Part shown: positions 58,954 through 64,000 of the stretch, piece by piece
How the letters are laid out: each line of letters opens with the position of its first letter
How positions within the stretch are numbered: the stretch's first letter is position 1
From: Gammaproteobacteria bacterium
Lineage (GTDB): Bacteria > Pseudomonadota > Gammaproteobacteria > Chromatiales > Chromatiaceae
Reading direction: 5' to 3'
Assembly (NCBI GenBank): GCA_021773975.1
Contig: JAJFJN010000018.1
Coordinates: 1 to 64,000, forward strand
DNA length: 64,000 bases
Position numbers and translations under genes: made by a program
The notes under the pieces: model-generated
Database searches by the model: none
Told to the model about the DNA's origin: nothing
What the model saw: the letters and a program-made list of their open reading frames with translations, nothing else

Positions 58954-59021
58954 TACTCTGTGGCAGAATGCATAGCTTGTTTGTAAAGCCTATTTATAGC
59001 AATCGTTGGAAATAGATTTTC

Positions 59022-59219
59022 ATGTCGAAAAAAGATAAGAGCAAACCTCTTAGTTCCTCAGATATTCGTGGGCCTGAAGCACACTTCAACGCCTACTGTG
59101 AAGATGAGTGTGAACGTCGGAGCAACTCAGGTGAGGCTTTTGATGAGGCATTGTTTGCAGAGGCAGTCAAACTTGCCAAGCGGAAGTTACAGGTGCGGAT
59201 GAGAAGGAGCCTGAAATGA
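59022..59219 (+). CDS. Small charged protein, first gene of the membrane-ATPase unit
   Basis: This is a 65-residue soluble protein of unknown family. It has an acidic middle (YCEDECERRSNSGEAFDEAL) and a basic end (KLAKRKLQVRMRRSLK). It has no signal or membrane segment. The stop overlaps the ATPase start by 4 bases (ATGA), so it is translationally coupled to that gene. A role as an accessory or antitoxin-like partner would be a guess; the context is the only clue. Confidence 0.65.
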   Translation: MSKKDKSKPLSSSDIRGPEAHFNAYCEDECERRSNSGEAFDEALFAEAVKLAKRKLQVRMRRSLK

Positions 59220-60979
59220 TCGTTGTCAGCCTTTCTGCTGAGAATGTGCTCAAATATTCCAGCCTGGAGCTTTCAGATTTACCAGAAGAGGGCGTTATTG
59301 CTGTTAGTGGTCAGAATGAATCAGGCAAAAGTTCCATTGGTGAAACAATCTGCTTTGTGCTATTTGGTCGAACCTACTCGTTTGGAGCAGAGGCACCCGA
59401 AAAAATCATCTGCTGGGGGCAGACGCGTTGCACCGTTGATCTTGTCTTTGCTGTTGCAGATGGTGATCACTATCAGATCAGTCGCTTTTTAGATAATGAT
59501 GGACATCATAGCGCACGTCTTTGCAAGACTGATGATCTTGAGAATCCCATTGCATCAGGCGTGCAAGCAGTTGGTGATGCCATGCTTCAGTTGCTGGGGT
59601 ATGACTATGATGAGTTTATTGAGTCGTTCTATCTTGCCCAACGAGAAATCACCACGCCGCATAGAAACAGCCAGGCAGTAAAAACCATGGCGGGTTTGAC
59701 CACCTTTGAGTCGGTCACAGCCGATATACAGCGTGAAACCCAAGAGGCACAAGCGGCAGTTGAAGAGTGTGAGGCAGAGATAGCCACTATCACAGCCAAG
59801 CTTGAAGAGCTGGACATTGAAGAGGGGCATCTTCAAGCGCTTGAGGGAGAGCACAGTGAGCTGAGCCACGAGCAAAAAGAGAGTGATCAGTTATCATTGG
59901 CGCTGGGTATGGCTGCTACGGCTTATGAAGAGAATATTCCGCGTCTTGAAAGAGCCTATCGTGGCCGTCGCTCGATGCGGATTTTATGCACGTTGCTAAC
60001 GTTAGGGCTGATTTCTTCAGGCTATTTTGCCATGCAACCTGAAGACCCTGATGGCTACATGTGGGTGCAATTTTGTGCGCTTTCAGGGCTTATGTTAATC
60101 ATCGCTATCGGCGGTATCTTTATCATGAAAAACCGGATTGAAGGTTTAAGTGATGCCCCGGTAAGCCTGGCAAGAAAGCTAATGACGCTACAAATGGGTG
60201 GAGATCCATCATCAGAAGCTACTCCAAGTGATGACCAGCCTCCGGCTCAGAAAGAATTTACGGGGATTTATGCTGCTATAGCAGAGTACGCAGCAGAACC
60301 AGAGGAAGCACGTGAGCTGGTAGATAGAGAGCTGTATCAATTGAATGAACAGAGCCAAATTCGACGTGATAAAATAGAAAGACTCACTACAGCAATAAGC
60401 CAAGAGCAGGTGCGTGTAATACAGGCCAATGAGCTGGTTCAGTCAAGTAAAGAAGAGCAGGAAAAAATCACTGAATGTCACCACCAGATTGCTATAAAAC
60501 AGTTGGCAGAAGAGCTGCTGGTAGGTGCAGAAACCACCCTGTCACAACGTTTTAACCGTGATTTACGAGAGTTGGTCGGGCATACGCTCCCTATGTTTAC
60601 CAAGGGGCGGTATGAGCATCTAAAGATTGATGAAGAGTTGAATGTGCAGGTCTTCTCCAATCAAAAGCGTGATTTTACCGCCTTGGATGAGGTCTCGAGT
60701 GGCACACAGCGACAGATTATGCTGGCCGTTAGATTAGCGCTTTCACAAAAGCTGATTGATAGTGCCATGACGGGCAGGCAGTTTATTTTTCTGGATGAGC
60801 CCTTCGCTTTTTTTGATGCTGAACGCACCCTGAGTACCTTGGAAGTACTGCCGCAGCTGAGTGATGAGATTACGCAGATTTGGCTGATTGCGCAGGATTT
60901 CCCCGAAGGGAGTCAACTGGATCGGCATATTGAGTGCTCTCGTGAGTACGTGAGCCTTTCACCCGCAGCGATGGTATGA
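59216..60979 (+). CDS. SMC/SbcC-like ATPase with a membrane hairpin in the coiled coil
   Basis: This 587-residue protein is built like SbcC/RecN/YhaN. The N-terminal half has Walker A GQNESGKSS (about residues 31-39) and a Q-loop region (FIESFYLAQREI). A coiled coil follows (about 165-250). Two membrane helices (about 255-271 and 284-304, joined by a short acidic loop) stand where SMC proteins have a hinge or zinc hook. A second coiled coil leads to the signature SSGTQRQIMLAVRLAL and Walker B FIFLDEPFAFFDAER. All ATPase motifs are intact. It resembles YhaN-type proteins. The function is unknown; DNA or RNA work at the membrane is possible. It overlaps both neighbours by 4 bases. Confidence 0.8.
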   Translation: MIVVSLSAENVLKYSSLELSDLPEEGVIAVSGQNESGKSSIGETICFVLFGRTYSFGAEAPEKIICWGQTRCTVDLVFAVADGDHYQISRFLDNDGHHSARLCKTDDLENPIASGVQAVGDAMLQLLGYDYDEFIESFYLAQREITTPHRNSQAVKTMAGLTTFESVTADIQRETQEAQAAVEECEAEIATITAKLEELDIEEGHLQALEGEHSELSHEQKESDQLSLALGMAATAYEENIPRLERAYRGRRSMRILCTLLTLGLISSGYFAMQPEDPDGYMWVQFCALSGLMLIIAIGGIFIMKNRIEGLSDAPVSLARKLMTLQMGGDPSSEATPSDDQPPAQKEFTGIYAAIAEYAAEPEEARELVDRELYQLNEQSQIRRDKIERLTTAISQEQVRVIQANELVQSSKEEQEKITECHHQIAIKQLAEELLVGAETTLSQRFNRDLRELVGHTLPMFTKGRYEHLKIDEELNVQVFSNQKRDFTALDEVSSGTQRQIMLAVRLALSQKLIDSAMTGRQFIFLDEPFAFFDAERTLSTLEVLPQLSDEITQIWLIAQDFPEGSQLDRHIECSREYVSLSPAAMV

Positions 60980-61170
60980 AAAAGAAAAAAAGCAGTGCGG
61001 GCTGTAAATTTTGCCACTTTACTCGAGCGCTGGCCTTTAGTGGAATAGGTGCCGCTGCTTTTGGCTTGGGTGCAAAATGGCTGGGCGCTGACCAGCAAAC
61101 CATCATTATTAGTGCGATGATGGGTTCTATTGGGCTGGTAGGCTGGGTTACCAGAAAGCGTCATAAATAG
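60976..61170 (+). CDS. Small membrane protein with CxxC, third gene of the ATPase unit
   Basis: This is a 64-residue protein with a basic start (KKKKSSAG), a CxxC pair (GCKFCHF), and two hydrophobic segments (about residues 18-36 and 43-57). It ends in RKRHK. It overlaps the ATPase stop by 4 bases. No family is recognised. The CxxC could bind metal or be redox active. It may interact with the membrane hairpin of the ATPase. Confidence 0.65.
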   Translation: MKKKKSSAGCKFCHFTRALAFSGIGAAAFGLGAKWLGADQQTIIISAMMGSIGLVGWVTRKRHK

Positions 61171-61216
61171 CCGATTAGTTAGGCACTCTGTTTTATTCTC
61201 AGTTCACACCAAGTGA

Positions 61217-63739
61217 ATGAAAAACATCCCCTCCTTACCTATCAATGATGTCCTTCCTGAGCTCTGCGAGGCTTTGGAATCCACACAGACTGTTGTGCTC
61301 TCTGCACCACCTGGCTCAGGTAAAACCACTGTAGTTCCTTTGGCACTGTTGCAGCAGCCCTGGCTTCAAGGGCAAACCATTCTTATGTTAGAGCCTCGTC
61401 GATTGGCTACTCGTGCTTCAGCCTTGCGCATGGCTGAGTTACTGGAGGAGCAGGTTGGTGAGACTGTAGGGTATCGGGTGCGCTTTGATAGCCAGGTTTC
61501 AAAACAGACGCGTGTTGAAGTGGTTACAGAAGGTATCTTAACCCGACGTTTGCAGCATGATCCTGAACTGGAAGGTGTAGGGTTGGTTATCTTTGATGAG
61601 TTTCATGAACGTAATCTGCATGCAGATCTAGGGTTGGCACTCTGCCTGGATATTGTCCAGGGATTGCGGGATGATCTACGATTGTTGGTGATGTCTGCCA
61701 CCTTGGATACGGTAGCAGTTTCATGCCTGTTGGGTGATGCACCGGTTATCTGTAGCGATGGTCAATCTTTTTCTGTTGATGTTCAATATCTTGATACGCT
61801 GCCTAAAAAGCAGTTGCCGGATCTAACAATTACAGCTGTAAAACGAGCTATTTTTGAGCAACAGGGAGATATACTGGTTTTTCTTCCAGGTGTTGGCGAG
61901 ATTCGACGGATTGATGATGCACTTAGAGGTATATGGTCCGATATTGTGATCTGCCCACTCTATGGTGATCTCTCACGAGACGCTCAGGATCAGGCTATTC
62001 AGCCTCATCCACAGGGTTATCGTCGAATTGTTCTAGCAACAGCCATTGCTGAAACCAGTTTAACGATTGAGGGCATTTCCACAGTGGTCGATGTAGGCTG
62101 GTCTCGTCTGCCAAGATTTAATCCCAACACTGGGCTGACTCGATTGGAGACTGTGAGGGTGTCGCGTGCAGCAGCTGATCAGCGGGCGGGACGTGCTGGA
62201 CGATTAGCCCCTGGTGTTTGTTACAGGTTGTGGACCTCATCCATACAATCTGGTTTGCAGGCACATACCTCACCAGAGATTCTGGATGCAGATATGGCTC
62301 CACTTGCCCTTGAACTGGCTCAATGGGGGATAAGTGATCCTGCCCAACTGAGTTGGTTGGATAGCCCGCCAATAGGCGCTTATGCGCAAGCGCAGGATCT
62401 ACTGAAGCGATTGGGTGCTTTGGATGAGCAGGGACGAATCACCACAGCAGGTCGGCGTATGGCAACCCTGGCACTGCACCCACGGCTAGCTCGTATGTTG
62501 TTGCGGGCTGAAGTAGCGGGGCAAGGCGCTGTAGCTGCTGATTTGGCTGCGCTGTTATCTGAGCGGGATCTGTTACCAAAGGTTATGGGTGAGCAGAAAC
62601 CAGTAGACATAGAGTTGCGGTTGCAGCTGCTTCAGTGCTGGCGGGATCAAGGCAGCAAGGCGGTAACAATAGCAGGTGGTGATGCTAGGGCATGCAGGCG
62701 AGTAGATCAGCTGAGTAGCCAATATTGTCGATCGTTGAAATCAAATGGCAAGTCACCTGTAGATAGGGTTTCAATCGGTGCATTATTGGCCAATGCTTAT
62801 CCTGACCGAATTGCACAGCTACGCTCTGCTTCTAATTCCAGTTATCTGCTCTCATCAGGGCGGGGAGCCTCCCTGCCAAACGGGGACCTATTGAGTGGTT
62901 GTGACTATCTAGTTGCAGCTCAATTGGATGCAGGATCAAGTGAAGGCCGAATTTTTTTGGCGGCATCAGTGACCCTATCTGAATTACGAGCTGAGCAAAA
63001 AAGCCATATAAAAATGCGATCTAAAGTCCAGTGGGATAGTCGAGAACAGGTGGTCTCTAGTTGTGCAGAAGATCGTCTGGGTGCATTGACGCTTGCTAGA
63101 TATCCCATCAAAAAAGCGGATGTAGATGTGATTTCTCAAGCCATGTTGGAAGGCGTTAAGCAAATGGGAATAGGAGCATTGCCATGGAATGATGCGTTAC
63201 GTGCCTGGCAGATGCGTGTGTTATCACTACGGCAATGGCAACCTGATAATGAGTGGCCGGATGTTTCAGATAAGGTGCTGGCTGAAACTATAGATAGTTG
63301 GTTAAGCCCCTGGTTGGCTGGAATTTCACGCAGAAGCCATTTACAAAAGCTGGATTTGAAGGCAATTCTACACAGCATGCTGGACTGGAAAAAACAACAG
63401 GTATTAGAGCAGGGCGCGCCAACCTCTATTCAAGTACCCAGCGGCTCTCAAAAACGCCTTGTTTATCAGCTGGGTGAACCCCCAGTATTGGCGGTAAGAT
63501 TGCAAGAGATGTTTGGCTTAGTAGATACGCCTACGGTTTGTTGGGGGCAGGTGCCCGTTGTATTGCATCTGCTATCACCTGCGCAGCGACCCATACAGGT
63601 TACCCAGGATTTAAGAGGTTTTTGGGAACGAACCTACAGTGAAGTGAAGAAGGAGTTAAAGGGGCGCTATCCTAAACATTACTGGCCTGATGATCCATGG
63701 AATGCAAAACCAACTGCCCGAGCAAAGCCAAGGCGCTGA
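61217..63739 (+). CDS. hrpB: ATP-dependent helicase HrpB
   Basis: This is a DEAH-type RNA helicase of 840 residues. Walker A is APPGSGKTTVVPLALL, motif II is IFDEFHERN, motif III is VMSATLD, and motif VI is QRAGRAGRLAPG. The C-terminal HrpB-specific domain follows (ILHSMLDWKKQQVLEQ, and FWERTYSEVKKELKGRYPKH at the end). Its cellular role is poorly known; in some bacteria it affects mRNA processing. It converges on the mobA end. Confidence 0.96.
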   Translation: MKNIPSLPINDVLPELCEALESTQTVVLSAPPGSGKTTVVPLALLQQPWLQGQTILMLEPRRLATRASALRMAELLEEQVGETVGYRVRFDSQVSKQTRVEVVTEGILTRRLQHDPELEGVGLVIFDEFHERNLHADLGLALCLDIVQGLRDDLRLLVMSATLDTVAVSCLLGDAPVICSDGQSFSVDVQYLDTLPKKQLPDLTITAVKRAIFEQQGDILVFLPGVGEIRRIDDALRGIWSDIVICPLYGDLSRDAQDQAIQPHPQGYRRIVLATAIAETSLTIEGISTVVDVGWSRLPRFNPNTGLTRLETVRVSRAAADQRAGRAGRLAPGVCYRLWTSSIQSGLQAHTSPEILDADMAPLALELAQWGISDPAQLSWLDSPPIGAYAQAQDLLKRLGALDEQGRITTAGRRMATLALHPRLARMLLRAEVAGQGAVAADLAALLSERDLLPKVMGEQKPVDIELRLQLLQCWRDQGSKAVTIAGGDARACRRVDQLSSQYCRSLKSNGKSPVDRVSIGALLANAYPDRIAQLRSASNSSYLLSSGRGASLPNGDLLSGCDYLVAAQLDAGSSEGRIFLAASVTLSELRAEQKSHIKMRSKVQWDSREQVVSSCAEDRLGALTLARYPIKKADVDVISQAMLEGVKQMGIGALPWNDALRAWQMRVLSLRQWQPDNEWPDVSDKVLAETIDSWLSPWLAGISRRSHLQKLDLKAILHSMLDWKKQQVLEQGAPTSIQVPSGSQKRLVYQLGEPPVLAVRLQEMFGLVDTPTVCWGQVPVVLHLLSPAQRPIQVTQDLRGFWERTYSEVKKELKGRYPKHYWPDDPWNAKPTARAKPRR

Positions 63740-63744
63740 TGGTA

Positions 63745-64000
63745 TTACCCTTTTCTGTTTTTCATAAACAGCCCTTTTGAGGCTGGATGAGATGGGTCAT
63801 TTAGGTGTGTTTCTGCTGCTTTTAACTCAGTAGGTGAATTCACATTAAAAAAAACCTCAGGTTGATCTGAGAAATCAGTTAAAGCAGGATTTTGTTGTCT
63901 GACCCAGTAACCCAGCCGTCTTTCACCTGATTTAAGATAGCTCAAAATAGAAGGCAGTAGTTTACGGTGAATTAAGGCAAATACAGGCTGCAGCCGTTCA
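63745..64000 (-). CDS. mobA: Molybdenum cofactor guanylyltransferase, C-terminal part (partial)
   Basis: The minus-strand frame is open from the window end to the stop at 63745. It encodes about 84 residues reading RLQPVFALIHRKLLPSI, then GERRLGYWVRQQ, and FSDQPEVFFNVNSPTEL. This is the C-terminal third of MobA, which attaches GMP to molybdopterin. The N-terminal nucleotide-binding half lies beyond the window, so an internal TTG start at 63945 should not be taken as the true start. Confidence 0.85.
   Translation of the reverse strand, partial: ERLQPVFALIHRKLLPSILSYLKSGERRLGYWVRQQNPALTDFSDQPEVFFNVNSPTELKAAETHLNDPSHPASKGLFMKNRKG

Noticed and set aside
1-64000. CRISPR arrays, tRNA/rRNA genes, insertion sequences, prophage
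   Set aside because: I looked for regular spaced repeats, tRNA-like segments, transposase or integrase genes with inverted ends, and phage genes, and saw none.

Overview
The window looks like chromosomal DNA of a gammaproteobacterium with moderate GC content. The evidence is gene order. The run mtaD / mtnA / gyrA / serC / serA / pheA / hisC / tyrA / aroA / cmk / rpsA / ihfB follows the arrangement known from Pseudomonas (PA3170 down to PA3161), with serA added and with tyrA and aroA as separate genes. The lolA-rarA and prfB-lysS pairs and a full MSHA-type pilus locus fit the same class. I cannot name the species. Cyanophycin genes beside this core would suit an environmental, possibly sulfur-oxidising lineage, but that is inference. 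I saw no tRNA, rRNA, CRISPR array, prophage or recognisable insertion sequence.

Layout. 1-2.4 kb: small accessory genes (a lysine-rich 44-residue ORF, two DUF1488-like proteins, a METTL-like methyltransferase). 2.7-7.0 kb: a tightly overlapping cyanophycin unit (isoaspartyl peptidase, cyanophycinase, cyanophycin synthetase) that makes and recycles the Asp-Arg storage polymer. 7.1-10.1 kb: ung, convergent with a two-gene unit of a DUF1611 protein and an alanine-racemase-like PLP enzyme. 10.6-13.1 kb: divergent mtaD and mtnA of methylthioadenosine salvage. 13.2-25.6 kb: gyrase A, then serine and aromatic/histidine biosynthesis, then cmk, rpsA and ihfB. 26.0-28.0 kb: lolA and rarA.

28.3-45.7 kb holds the MSHA locus in the order mshI, mshI2, J, K, L, M, N, E, G, A, C, D, O, P, Q. 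It encodes an inner-membrane platform, a secretin, an extension ATPase with a c-di-GMP-binding type N-terminus, one major pilin followed by a strong terminator, four minor pilins, and a very large MshQ. MshQ is the most striking gene: its N-terminal half is a chlamydial-Pmp-like beta-helix of about 18 GG[A/G]-I-Y type repeats fused to the usual MshQ C-terminal region. It carries poly-G tracts of 7, 7, 8 and 9 bases that could make it phase variable.

45.7-52.3 kb is mixed: a small SET protein, a J-domain protein, an AmmeMemoRadiSam-type radical SAM enzyme, a cupredoxin, a large PilZ-like protein with a G10/C10 tract upstream, and an SLC13/RCK permease. 52.4-64 kb holds prfB with its programmed +1 frameshift, lysS, an HDOD protein, ygfZ, an RNB exoribonuclease, a three-gene unit around an SMC/SbcC-like ATPase with a membrane hairpin in its coiled coil, hrpB, and the 3' end of mobA. 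The best candidates for something undescribed are the beta-helix MshQ with its poly-G tracts and the membrane-ATPase three-gene unit.
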